A stretch of 64,000 nucleotides of DNA, taken from positions 1,116,001-1,180,000 of the forward strand of contig NZ_BBWV01000001.1 in NCBI RefSeq assembly GCF_000974785.1. Reading direction: 5' to 3'. The translations under genes were made by a program, and so were the position numbers. Every line of letters begins with the position of its first letter. The stretch's first letter is position 1. The stretch is from Flavihumibacter petaseus NBRC 106054 (GTDB lineage Bacteria > Bacteroidota > Bacteroidia > Chitinophagales > Chitinophagaceae). Below, in pieces: positions 52,701 to 60,708 of the stretch. Under the pieces are notes generated by a model that saw nothing but the letters and a program-made list of their open reading frames with translations, made no database searches and was not told the origin of the DNA.

Positions 52701-55700
52701 TGACTATTGGGCATCCCGGATGGTTGTGCGCCGGAATATGGGAGCCGGTGTTTTGGCTGATCCGGTTCAATTTGACGCCACCTCGAGCCCTTCAGGTATT
52801 GCACTTGCAGATCTCGACGGCGATGGAAAACCTGATATTGCGACGGGACTTTGGAACGCCAACCGTGGTGTTTTCAAAAACCTGAGTGAGCCCGGCGACA
52901 TCAGCCTGGCAACTAAACTGAACTACGGTAACCCAACAAATCCCGGAGAACACATGATTGCTATCGGAGATTTCAATGAAGATGGCAAAAGCGACATCGT
53001 TGACTGCTCCGGGGGCAACCAATCAATATCCATTCACTTCAATAGCACAAAGGCCGAACCTTTTGTGCAGTCCTTTACTCCTGCAATTGGTAAAAAGGGA
53101 ACTTCAGTTACCATAACTGGTTATAATTTTTCAGGAGTCAATTCGGTTAAATTTGGCGGCGTTTCAGCTGCTTCATTCGTAGTGAATTCATCCACCAGCA
53201 TCACCGCTATTGTTGACAATGGCAGCTCGGGAGAAGTAGCAGTTACCAGCAGCCTGGGTACCGCGGTAAAAGCCGGATTTTCTTTCGGGTTACCACCGGT
53301 AATTTCGTCCTTCACACCGCTATCTGCCAGTACCGGTACAAGCGTTACGATTTCCGGAACAGGGTTCAGCACAACCGCTGCTGATAATATTGTGAACTTC
53401 GGTGGGGTGAAAGCAATCGTAACCGCTGCTTCATCAACATCACTGACAGTTACTGTTCCTGCCGGCGCCTCATACCAACCAATAACCGTAACCTGCAATA
53501 ATCTCATCGCTTACTCATCGGATTGGTTCAGCCCATCTTTCCCCGGTGGCACCACTACCATTACCGCGGCATCCTTTGCAGCTCCTGTAACAGGAATCGG
53601 CGGTTCCGGGTCTTTCTGCGATCTGGATGGCGATGGCAAACTTGATCTGATGATTGCCAACAATAACGATCTTGTCCTTGAGAGAAACCAAAGCTCTCCT
53701 GGTTTCATCAGTTTTGACCAAATGCAGGTTATCCCGGCCGGACTACCAAGAGCAAATCCGGTAGCGGGCGATCTCGATGGCGATGGCCGTCCTGATATCA
53801 TTGGCATCAGTCATGACGGACACAGTTTCGTTGTATTCCGGAACACAAGTAACATTGGCAACATCACTGTAGAAAAAACGATCACTCAAAAGACGGGCGT
53901 TGACAGATCAGACCCAATGGACGGACTCATCCTTGACATCGATCAAGATGGCAAACCCGAGGTTATCGTGGTGAACTATAGTGCGCGAACCCTGTCAGTT
54001 TTCCGTAACCTCAGTACACCCGGCAATATAATGCTGGACAACCGCATTGATTTTGGCTTTTCATACTATCCCACCGGCGTTACCGCCAGGGATGTTGATG
54101 GCGATGGCAAACCAGATATCCTGGTTTCCTCAATTTCAGAAGGTAGCGAAGGAGTGGCAGTATTCCGCAACACCAGTGTTCCGGGCGCCATCAGGTTTGC
54201 CAACAAAGTTGATTATCCGGCGAATGAATGGCCCTCTGGCATCGCTGGTGCCGATTTTGACGGCGACGGGAAAACAGACATTGCCGTTACCAACTTTTCT
54301 TCCAACGACATTTCTATCATCCCCAACAACAGTTCATCCGGCAATATTAATTTCGCTCCCCGCCTGAATTTTCCCACCGGTAAGGGTCCCTGGAATTTTA
54401 CTGCGGGTGACCTTAATGGTGATGGTAAACCAGACCTGGCTACTGCAAACCTATACACCCAAAACATTTCCGTGCTTTGCAACAACAGTACTGCCGGTTC
54501 AATCTCCATGCTTCCCGGGGTAGATCTGCCCATCGGGAGGGATCCAGACAACATTGTCATTGCTGATGTGGATAACGATGGTCGTCCTGATATTGTAACA
54601 GGAGGTGCGGGAATAACTGTTTTCCTCCGTAATATTATTGGAACCGGCATTCCGGTCAGCGTGTGCCCGGGTGCGGATACCAGCATCATTTCCGATATTA
54701 CGGGCACCAGTTACCAATGGCAGCAGAACGACGGAAATGGCTTTGTTGATATCGCAAACGACAGCCATTTTTCAGGATCTTCAACAGCCAGCCTGCACCT
54801 GAAAAACATACCAAAAGCATGGAGCAGTTACCAATACAGGTGTGTTGTCAATGCCATGCAAAACAGCACCGTTTATGTATTGGATATCTCCAGAAACGCA
54901 GTAACGCCTTTCGCCTTTATTTCGACAACAGCAAAAGATATTTGCGCAGGTACTGCTGTTACCTTTAGAGCTGTTTCAGACAACGGGGGAACAAATCCTT
55001 CCTGGCAATGGCAGGTTAACGGAGTCAACACCGGTAGTGATACAAGCATTTTTACAACAACTGCGTTAACCAATAACGCACAAGTCAGGGTTATCATGAC
55101 CAGCAATGCGATATGTGCTGCGCCGGTGATGGACACGAGCAACACCATTGCAATGGTTGTGAATGCAACGGTTGCACCCACTGTTAGTATCGCCTATTCA
55201 CCATCACCAATCTGTACAGGTGCACCGGTAACCTTTACCGCTTCTCCGTCAACTGTCACCGGAACCGAGTCGTACCAATGGAAGAAAAATAACCTTGCGG
55301 TTGGCGGCAATTATGCTACCTACACTGATAATTCGCTTCAAACCGGTGACCTGATCCAGGTGGTCATGAATACGTTATCAACCTGTCTGCCCGGCACACC
55401 GATACTGAGCAATACTATTACTATTGCCCTGGATGCGTCTCCGGTGCCTGCGGTTAACATCACAGGCAGCACAGATGTGGTGGCAGGCAGCACTGTCGTA
55501 GTCACCGCCAATCCGATTAATTGCCAGGGATCGTCCACCTATCAATGGCAAGACAGCACGAAGTCACATGGTTGGCAAAATATCGCCTTTGCAACTACGG
55601 CTGCATGGAACTACCAGCCAATGCAACAGGGTGATAAGCTGCGCATGCTCCTTTCCTGTACATCACCCTGCGGGACGACTTTCATCACAGAAAGCAATGT

Positions 55701-55983
55701 GTTGGTATTTAACCTGCTTTCACTGCAGGCCGGATCTGGCATGATTGCTCCCAATCCTGTTACAAACGGCATGCTGGTAATTGACAGCCTGAATACTCTT
55801 GACGGCTGGCAGACCCTGGACATATTCGACCTGGGCGGAACGCTGCAATTCCACATGAATTTACCACCAGTTTACCCGTCGCGCATCTCTATCCCAATTA
55901 GTAGTTTGCCGCGGGGTAATTATATTGCGCTATTAAGGCGCAACAATGGCCTGCCGTTACGTTTGCGCTTTATTAAACTATAA
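49702..55983 (+). CDS. 2093-residue type IX secreted adhesin-like protein with TIG and FG-GAP repeats
   Basis: Signal peptide about 1-25 (ending FFSSAQ). Order: BNR/YCF48-like propeller repeats (about 60-350: LSSTDGGNNF, KTTDRGLNWS, RTADGGSSWQ, ATTNGGSSWT, KTTDGGITWE), four IPT/TIG domains (about 430-740), FG-GAP/VCBS repeats with DxDxDG calcium motifs (GDVDGDGKLDL, GDLDGDGKPEL; about 760-1110), two more TIG domains (about 1110-1290), more FG-GAP repeats (about 1300-1640), Ig-like modules (about 1660-1990), and a C-terminal type IX sorting domain (APNPVTNGMLVID ... LRLRFIKL). Probably a surface protein binding a ligand through its propellers. Codon repetition makes nearby reading frames look open. 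Single-gene unit, ended by the hairpin at 56041. Confidence 0.93.
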   Translation: MPLTLPLKKCIISFILLFSVFFSSAQMRQVFLDNTAPENEIRKISFYSAREGYVAFRDWIGFTTDSGHTFTKKPITLSNVNISGYSVNLTFGFGISGVKAFDKNTLLAWGHYGLVPAILSSTDGGNNFKLVFHSQFDQMQLRTGVTDMIFPENNSVGYAIDADRILKTTDRGLNWSIVKTEADSYFDFLEAPDNNNVFAGSRDYKANKLVRTADGGSSWQQVTYPVAGGKMQYACFLNPSTGWMSIRDDRYAYFYATTNGGSSWTLLNDREATPFATSRMRFTDANTGYAFSGQNTVFKTTDGGITWEPLPRDNAFAYLGYSHNDLHFLNNNQFWAGGGHGLLELSTNSGGTPLAKSYFKIDTAGLSATGIVNLKNYSRSSYTFKWLVNEKSSGTSYHSSYTPDFTDLTDTIKLIVTNGSSSDTTVKYVQFYPQVIVSAFSPSSGKTGAPVTITGKNFDNVTAVTFGGERAGFSVLSPTTILATVGQGASGKVTVYTRTGSGSLAGFTYLPPPAISAFSPLSATAGTAITITGTNFNDVTTVTIGNVPATFTVVSSTTINAIAPSSGSGDVTVVTTGGSASQAGFVSIPTIVSFTPIKGTEGTIMTITGTSFTGTTSVSIGNKPALSFTVQSSTTITAIVGAEATGSVKVTSPGGNSILPGFTWYPNPVISSFSPMSGPVGTSITILGSNFHATPSQNVVYFGSIRATITSGTTTSLTVKVPVGASFEPINVLSNNLRACSATPFLVTFPNGGSITGNSFADSAVVNTSPDYYPQKLQVGDVDGDGKLDLVVSAYGNLITDNGIFIYRNTGTATTVSFGKPLFLPLEAPDAISLGDLDGDGKPELAATNDTTINIYRNLSTTGNLAMAPPTMLPSANGLSGIIMGDVDGDGKPDIATCYFHQYGTSIYRNTSEPGNILFATPMEIAAPGGRNILLTDLTGDNKPELVVPQATDTKLYVVTNKSVKGQVKFDTPVTYAGYTLSYAAAADMDGDGRTDIVMGDYWASRMVVRRNMGAGVLADPVQFDATSSPSGIALADLDGDGKPDIATGLWNANRGVFKNLSEPGDISLATKLNYGNPTNPGEHMIAIGDFNEDGKSDIVDCSGGNQSISIHFNSTKAEPFVQSFTPAIGKKGTSVTITGYNFSGVNSVKFGGVSAASFVVNSSTSITAIVDNGSSGEVAVTSSLGTAVKAGFSFGLPPVISSFTPLSASTGTSVTISGTGFSTTAADNIVNFGGVKAIVTAASSTSLTVTVPAGASYQPITVTCNNLIAYSSDWFSPSFPGGTTTITAASFAAPVTGIGGSGSFCDLDGDGKLDLMIANNNDLVLERNQSSPGFISFDQMQVIPAGLPRANPVAGDLDGDGRPDIIGISHDGHSFVVFRNTSNIGNITVEKTITQKTGVDRSDPMDGLILDIDQDGKPEVIVVNYSARTLSVFRNLSTPGNIMLDNRIDFGFSYYPTGVTARDVDGDGKPDILVSSISEGSEGVAVFRNTSVPGAIRFANKVDYPANEWPSGIAGADFDGDGKTDIAVTNFSSNDISIIPNNSSSGNINFAPRLNFPTGKGPWNFTAGDLNGDGKPDLATANLYTQNISVLCNNSTAGSISMLPGVDLPIGRDPDNIVIADVDNDGRPDIVTGGAGITVFLRNIIGTGIPVSVCPGADTSIISDITGTSYQWQQNDGNGFVDIANDSHFSGSSTASLHLKNIPKAWSSYQYRCVVNAMQNSTVYVLDISRNAVTPFAFISTTAKDICAGTAVTFRAVSDNGGTNPSWQWQVNGVNTGSDTSIFTTTALTNNAQVRVIMTSNAICAAPVMDTSNTIAMVVNATVAPTVSIAYSPSPICTGAPVTFTASPSTVTGTESYQWKKNNLAVGGNYATYTDNSLQTGDLIQVVMNTLSTCLPGTPILSNTITIALDASPVPAVNITGSTDVVAGSTVVVTANPINCQGSSTYQWQDSTKSHGWQNIAFATTAAWNYQPMQQGDKLRMLLSCTSPCGTTFITESNVLVFNLLSLQAGSGMIAPNPVTNGMLVIDSLNTLDGWQTLDIFDLGGTLQFHMNLPPVYPSRISIPISSLPRGNYIALLRRNNGLPLRLRFIKL

Positions 55984-56040
55984 ACAGGTATATATCTGAA
56001 TAACCCGGCCGGGTAAATGCAGCGGCCGGATGTTTTCCCT

Positions 56041-56069
56041 GAAAATGGACCGGTTGCCGGTCCATTTTC
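56041..56069 (+). terminator. Hairpin terminator after the giant adhesin gene
   Basis: 13-base arms GAAAATGGACCGG / CCGGTCCATTTTC with a TTG loop, 58 bases after the stop. A smaller palindrome ACCCGGCCGGGT precedes it at 56003. T-rich sequence on the right is short. Confidence 0.55.
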
Positions 56070-56161
56070 GCTTTATGGAAAAGCCAAAGTGCAGACACAC
56101 TTTGTTATATCCGGAAAGAAACATTTCGTGCACCAGGTTGTTATCCTACGAAAGATGTGTT

Positions 56162-56233
56162 ATGAGCCAGGCATTTGTAAAAGAAGAAGGGTATCAATCA
56201 TTGCTTGCGAATAATACTTCTCCTTCAAAATGA
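56162..56233 (+). pseudogene. Truncated copy of the 44519 small protein gene
   Basis: ATG at 56162 encodes MSQAFVKEEGYQSLLANNT and ends at a TGA after 23 codons. The first nine residues are identical to the 72-residue protein at 44519, then similarity stops. It marks the left edge of the A+T-rich island. The stretch 56234-56354 shows nothing recognisable. Confidence 0.5.
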
Positions 56234-56354
56234 AAGGATAAATCTCAAGAAAAGGGGCGAAAGTATTAAACACGATTGATAAATATTTTGAGACCCAACC
56301 TTCTCTCACTGGACACAGGTGATCTTACTAATCTACAAGTACTTACTTTACTTC

Positions 56355-56873
56355 CTACTCTTTTAATCCAACGTTCATTTGTTCAATTGTCTTTATCGCA
56401 ACCCTTATTTCAGAAAACAATGGATAATCATCGTCACAACATTCCAAAAAAGCTCTTAGCTTATTTACCCCGTATTCGCGATCACCAAAATAAATTGGCT
56501 TCTTTATTGCAACTATTGCATAATAAGCATCAACAAAAGACATATCGCGCTTAAGAATTAGAAGGTCGACAAATAATTGAAAGTGTTCGGCACAATCGAA
56601 TTGAGAACACGCATAAATAAGCGTACTTACAAACTTTGTATGAATGTTCTTTTTTATAGCAGTAACCATGTATTCCTCGCTACCGCTGTGATTTGCTTCA
56701 ATAAACTTTAATGCAATTATATCGCGAAGTCCGGAAGAGTTTGTCGCAATTAATACTTCGCCGAGTTGTTTCAGTTGAATTGCATCAAAATACTTTCCAT
56801 TAAATTCCTTCAAATACGAATGAAATTGATTTAATTCCGTCTCGTCAGACGGAAAATAAATTTCCCTGATAGA
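56355..56873 (-). pseudogene. Degenerate gene for an unknown helical protein
   Basis: The frame is open from 56873 to a stop at 56355, but no ATG, GTG or TTG stands in the first 20 codons (first possible TTG at 56813), so the start was probably lost. The protein part looks like a helical repeat: EVLIATNSSGLRDIIALKFIEA, STLIYACSQFDCAEHFQLFVDLL, FVDAYYAIVAIKKPIYFGD, ECCDDDYPLFSEIRVAIKTIEQ. It resembles immunity-type helical proteins in composition only. No family recognised. Confidence 0.4.
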
Positions 56874-56893
56874 TTAAAAAGCTAAGATTGGCA

Positions 56894-57066
56894 TTAAATT
56901 GGCAGAAGGATGTAAGCGCCCTCGCCGCTTTTTATAGACAAATTTTGAAAAGTCCTTGCACCCTGTTCGAAAGTACGATTTAATGATTCGTTAAATAAAT
57001 TTGCGAAAATATTTGTTGTATTCTGCATCGCATCCCATAGAGAAATTCCGTTAATGTTAACAGTTG
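56894..57066 (-). pseudogene. C-terminal remnant cut by the IS element
   Basis: About 57 in-frame residues (TVNINGISLWDAMQNTTNIF ... GEGAYILLPI) end at a stop at 56894; upstream the frame runs directly into the IS end at 57067. On the far side of the IS the same frame is stopped after a few codons, so the rest of the gene is missing. Its neighbour at 56355 follows 20 bases later, a toxin-immunity-like order, but neither has a recognised domain. Confidence 0.4.
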
Positions 57067-57091
57067 TGAAAACTCCCCTCAATTAGTAGCG
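57067..57091. repeat. IS inverted repeat, right end of element
   Basis: Begins TGAAAACTCCCC and ends GTAGCG; pairs with 58274-58299 with about five mismatches and one gap. Overlaps the transposase stop. Confidence 0.75.
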
Positions 57092-57978
57092 TTTAAAACT
57101 AGGGATTTCCATTCAATTTCACCATCACGCTGGAATGTTGGAAATGAATCGGTTTGTTGATGCTTTTGCAAAAAAGCTACCGGTGGTTGATAGTTCAGGG
57201 ATTGATGTGGCCGTTGATTGTTATAAATCCACATCCAGGAATGGGCCATCATCTGTGCTTCCTTCAGCCGTGTAAATACATATGCATCCAATACTTCTTC
57301 CCTGAAGCTGCGATTGAATCTTTCCATGAACCCGCTCTGGTGGGGCTTTCCTTTTTCTATGAACTTAATATCAATATTTCTTTGGAACGCCCATTGGGCA
57401 AGGGCGTCTGCAATAAATTCGGGGCCATTATCAACCCTGATTTTGGTGGGTTGCCCTCTCCAGGCAATCAGTTGGTCCAATTCCCGTATTACCCGTTTGC
57501 TGGTAAGACTGGTGTCCATGGTGATTGCCAGGGCTTCCCGGTTGTAGTCATCGATAATGTTAAATGACCGAAAGGAAACGCCGTTGTTCAGAGCATCGTG
57601 CATTAAGTCCATGGACCAGGTGATATTTGGATAAATAGGCTGCAATAATGGCTCCATGATCCTTGCCGGTAACCTTTTCTTGCGCTTTCTGCGTAGGTTC
57701 AAGCCCATCTCTGTATAGATCCGGTACACCCGCTTATGGTTCCATAGAAAGTTCAGGTTCCGCAAACGATGATGCATCATCCAGAATCCCCAACGATATT
57801 GATAGCGGCTAATTCTGCAGCTGATCGCGTACTTCCTGATGCTTGTTTGGCTTGGGTTTGTAGTAAAATACTGAGGGTTGTATGCTGAACAACACAGAGG
57901 CCTGCCGCAGACTTAACTTGTGCTCCAGATGAGCAAAGTCTACCAGCTCTCGCTTTTCAGCAGGCCCTAGAGCTTTTT
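57079..57978 (-). pseudogene. IS3 transposase orfB, frameshifted
   Basis: The C-terminal part (57079-57780, continuing back to about 57816) has WSMDLMHDAL, RVDNGPEF and QSGFMERFNRSFREE, the D, D and E of the integrase core, with tail QRPHQSLNYQPPVAFL. The N-terminal part (about 57978-57809) starts in a -1 frame after the orfA slip site and ends at a TAG at 57809. Reading RISRYQYRWGFWMMHH requires a frame change around 57817, so one base was gained or two lost in a CTGCAG context. Inactive unless another frameshift is used or the base is a sequencing error. Confidence 0.8.
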
Positions 57979-58233
57979 TTCAACAACGTCCTTTAAAACG
58001 GTTATTTGAAGCGTCTGTTCGGCTACGATTCTTTTGTACTGGGCAAGTTCCGCTTCCAACTCCTTGAGCTTTTTAAGCTGATTCACTTCAAGGCCAGAAT
58101 ATTTGGTCTTCCAGTTATAAAATGTAGCCTGGTTAATGCCATGTTCCCGACAGATGTCAGCTACAGTTCTACCTGTTTCCTGTTGCTTTAGAATCCCGAT
58201 GATCTGGGATTCTGTAAACTTTGGCTTTTTCAT
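57967..58233 (-). CDS. IS3 transposase orfA (HTH)
   Basis: An 88-residue protein from ATG 58233 (MKKPKFTESQIIGIL), with the IS3-type HTH (VADICREHGINQATFYNWKTKY) and a leucine-zipper-like tail (LKKLKELEAELAQYKRIVAE). At its 3' end an A7G run (57980-57973) is a plausible -1 slip site leading into orfB, which begins in the -1 frame. Confidence 0.88.
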   Translation of the reverse strand: MKKPKFTESQIIGILKQQETGRTVADICREHGINQATFYNWKTKYSGLEVNQLKKLKELEAELAQYKRIVAEQTLQITVLKDVVEKKL

Positions 58234-58273
58234 TTTTCCGACTTTAAAACTACAATTGTTTTCTATTAACAAT

Positions 58274-58299
58274 CGCTACGATTTAAAGGGAAGCTTTCA
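58274..58299. repeat. IS inverted repeat, left end of element
   Basis: Minus-strand reading begins TGAAAGCTTCCC and contains GTAGCG; the partner is at 57067-57091. Confidence 0.75.
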
Positions 58300-58395
58300 A
58301 TTTGGCAGAAACAGCTTAGTTCTGCGACATGTCAAATATCGTTTATGCATTATGCCCGTCCTTATCGAATAAATAACAAAAGCAGATTTCAAAAT

Positions 58396-58426
58396 AAAAT
58401 AAAAATTCCCCTCTTATAGTGGGAAT
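58396..58426 (-). terminator. Terminator of the small membrane protein gene
   Basis: ATTCCC / GGGAAT arms with a 10-base loop, followed on the minus strand by TTTTTATTTT. Lies about 140 bases past the 58563 gene; between them 58427-58562 shows no gene. Confidence 0.5.
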
Positions 58427-58562
58427 GATCTAATTAGTCTCGTGACAACATACATAAACTCAACTCCATAGCGAATGAAACCATCGCTATACTAAACCAG
58501 TCAAGGTACCTATAACGAAATCGCCACGGTTAAGCAAATCGCAAGCAAGGTCTCTACTATTC

Positions 58563-58784
58563 CTATTTCAATTCCGGTTGTTTCAACACATTATAAGCGA
58601 CTAGACCAAGAATAGGTACTGCCAGTAAGATAAACAACCAAATCAGCTTGTAAAAAAAACTCTTATTCGGCATAGAAAGCAAAGTGACTATTTCTTTAAA
58701 CAGATAAATCCAATAAGTAACATACAACACAACAAATAGCCACTCAATTCCAGTAGGTCGACTAATTAAAAGGAATTCGGTCAT
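58563..58784 (-). CDS. Small two-helix membrane protein (PLDc_N-like)
   Basis: A 73-residue protein with two membrane helices (about 14-34 and 46-66) and the pattern SFFYKLIWLFILLAVPILGLVAY, which resembles the phospholipase D nuclease N-terminal-like (PLDc_N) module of small Bacteroidota proteins. No nuclease domain. Function unknown; possibly an immunity-type or membrane regulatory protein. Isolated, with its own terminator. Confidence 0.7.
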   Translation of the reverse strand: MTEFLLISRPTGIEWLFVVLYVTYWIYLFKEIVTLLSMPNKSFFYKLIWLFILLAVPILGLVAYNVLKQPELK

Positions 58785-58901
58785 ATACTATTACAAGTTT
58801 TATGAATAATAAATTAAGCAGCCAAAAATTCAATTCCCTTATCGAATTCATCATCAAATTCTCATCACAATCCAGCTCAAATATAATTATTTATACTGCA
58901 A

Positions 58902-58909
58902 TAATTTTG
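58902..58909 (+). promoter_or_regulatory. Candidate -7 box of the choline-kinase-like gene
   Basis: TAATTTTG, exact TAnnTTTG, 52 bases before the ATG at 58962. No -33 TTG at the expected distance. Confidence 0.25.
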
Positions 58910-58961
58910 CAGTTCTATTCCCGAATTTAGTTCCAATTCCTAAAACCAACCTTATCAACAA

Positions 58962-59837
58962 ATGACAGATCTGGACTTGATTATCATGTATTTAGCTGAT
59001 TCAAAAGTCGCCGCCGCTACCGAAATAGGCAAAATTGAATTAATCCAGCACGGAATGACAAATCGAAATTACAAATGCTCTTTAACAACCGGCAGTACAG
59101 TTATTGTTAGAATTCCAGGGAATGCCACCGAAATCCTGGTCAACAGAAATAACGAATTGAGAAACACCCAAATAATACAACAACTAAATATAACGGTTGA
59201 CCATCTATTCTTTGATAACAAATCCGGAATAAAAATTACACGCTACGTAGAGGACAATCGTTCCCACGTGTCAAAACAGGAACAACTAATTAACATCGCA
59301 CGCTTCATTAGAAGACTACATAGCTCCAATATAACATTCAAAAACAATTTTAAACCCTTCACTCTAATCAAGTTTTACCTAACGTCCATTTATGAAAAAT
59401 CTATAACAATAGAAAGCGACTTTGAAAGCATCACTAGTAAGTATTATGCCCACCGAATAAATTCTGAAATACTAAAATACACTAGCACCTGCGCCTGCCA
59501 TAACGACCTGGTGGGTGAAAATTTTATTGTATCCTCTAAAACTGACATATACCTTATTGACTGGGAGTATTCTGGCATGAACAATCCTATCTGGGATCTT
59601 GCATCATACTCACTGGAAAACTCCTTGAGTTATGAAGAAGAAAAGCTGTTTCTAGAAACTTACTATGAATTGACAGCACTTGACACCGCTGTATACCGTT
59701 CTCTAGAATACCTAAAAGCACTACAAGATCTGCTTTGGTATCTTTGGGCGGAATTAAAGACACAATATGGTCAGGATTGTAAACATTATGGATTGACGCG
59801 TTATAACAGAGCTAAACTAAAAATAAATAAACTTTGA
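58962..59837 (+). CDS. Choline/ethanolamine kinase-like phosphotransferase (LicA-like)
   Basis: A 291-residue kinase of the choline-kinase/APH fold. N-lobe with GMTNRNYKCSL (Gly-rich loop); catalytic CHNDLVGENFI with His180, Asp182 and Asn187; metal Asp200 in LIDWEYSG followed by MNNPIWDLASY. No signal peptide. Such enzymes phosphorylate choline, ethanolamine or a similar alcohol; the next gene looks like a cytidylyltransferase and the third like a LicD-type transferase, so a phosphocholine/phosphoethanolamine route is likely. Opposite strand to those genes, convergent with the second. Sequence is A+T-rich. Confidence 0.85.
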   Translation: MTDLDLIIMYLADSKVAAATEIGKIELIQHGMTNRNYKCSLTTGSTVIVRIPGNATEILVNRNNELRNTQIIQQLNITVDHLFFDNKSGIKITRYVEDNRSHVSKQEQLINIARFIRRLHSSNITFKNNFKPFTLIKFYLTSIYEKSITIESDFESITSKYYAHRINSEILKYTSTCACHNDLVGENFIVSSKTDIYLIDWEYSGMNNPIWDLASYSLENSLSYEEEKLFLETYYELTALDTAVYRSLEYLKALQDLLWYLWAELKTQYGQDCKHYGLTRYNRAKLKINKL

Positions 59838-59881
59838 GCATCCATAAGCCAATGGAACAAGCTAATGAAAATGATACTAAG

Positions 59882-60601
59882 TCAAACAACCCCACGAGCC
59901 ACATTCAACTCACTCAAACAATCGATTTCATGCCAGTCGTCAGAGCCAATCTCTTCTAACCTAATTTGAAGTCTATCGAGGTTATTAACGACCAACTGGT
60001 CCCAAAATAACCATCTTTTACTACTATTGTCATCAACCGCAATCTCTTCAATAACAGCATTCAAGGCTGCCTTAATAATCAACGCATCTCGAAAATTCCA
60101 AAAAGAAATACCTGACATTATATACGCTTTGGAACCGATATTCTCACTTTCCAAATTTGTATCCACTATAATTCCCTGAAGTACTTGATCAGTAGAAACA
60201 TCCAATACCCATTCTTTATGAAATCCTGATCTTAATCCAGAAAAATAAGCGGAGTGTTGTAGTCCAGCTTTTAAAATATTCCTATACAAATAAACATCCC
60301 CCTCAAGTACGTAGGAATCTCCAAAATACTCTGCTGCAACATAAAGAGAATAGATATTATTAAATTTGTTAAACTCAGTATTATTAATTAAACAAACACC
60401 ATACCTTCTCTCCAGATAATTGAACTGTTCTTTCAAATATCCGACTACCACATAAATCTCTTCGATTCCGATTTCTTTCAAGTAGCAAATCTGAGTTTCG
60501 ATAATTGGCAACGGACCTACCTTCAATAGGGGCTTAGGAGTCTCCTTAGTAAGGCTATCCATCCTACTTCCTAAGCCAGCTGCCAGAATAATTGCATTCA
60601 T
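59882..60601 (-). CDS. Nucleotidyltransferase, LicC-like CTP:phosphocholine cytidylyltransferase
   Basis: A 239-residue protein from ATG 60601 (MNAIILAAGLGSRM); a TTG two codons earlier is less likely. NTP-transferase signature LAAGLGSRMDSLTKETPKPLLKVG at the N-terminus, with the LGSR nucleotide loop and the later LEGDVYLYRN metal-binding Asp. Length and layout match LicC-type enzymes that make CDP-choline, or sugar-1-phosphate nucleotidyltransferases. Its neighbours favour the choline reading. The gene is convergent with the kinase; a candidate -7 box lies at 60650. Confidence 0.85.
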   Translation of the reverse strand: MNAIILAAGLGSRMDSLTKETPKPLLKVGPLPIIETQICYLKEIGIEEIYVVVGYLKEQFNYLERRYGVCLINNTEFNKFNNIYSLYVAAEYFGDSYVLEGDVYLYRNILKAGLQHSAYFSGLRSGFHKEWVLDVSTDQVLQGIIVDTNLESENIGSKAYIMSGISFWNFRDALIIKAALNAVIEEIAVDDNSSKRWLFWDQLVVNNLDRLQIRLEEIGSDDWHEIDCLSELNVARGVV

Positions 60602-60649
60602 ACGCAAGAATTTTGATTACCATACATTACTAGACCTATTCAGGCTAAA

Positions 60650-60657
60650 CAAAACTA
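60650..60657 (-). promoter_or_regulatory. Candidate -7 box before the LicC-like gene
   Basis: Minus strand TAGTTTTG, exact TAnnTTTG; no clear -33 element. It would let the cytidylyltransferase be transcribed apart from the upstream LicD-like gene. Confidence 0.25.
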
Positions 60658-60708
60658 AAACCAATTAAGAGACTCTTGAACATTCCAAACTTGAAAGGTC
60701 CGTTTCAA

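Larger units (their letters stand above)
57067..58299 (-). mobile_element. IS3-family insertion sequence, 1233 bp
   Basis: Two ORFs in the IS3 arrangement, flanked by imperfect inverted repeats of about 25 bases with ends TGAAAA and TGAAAG and a shared GTAGCG. The second ORF contains a DDE integrase core but is frameshifted. No matching target duplication is seen at the flanks (TTG on the left, ATT on the right). A remnant gene abuts its left end. Confidence 0.88.

Noticed and set aside
57154-57567. 137-residue + strand frame inside the IS
   Set aside because: Opposite the transposase DDE core; no transposase or other domain in this frame.
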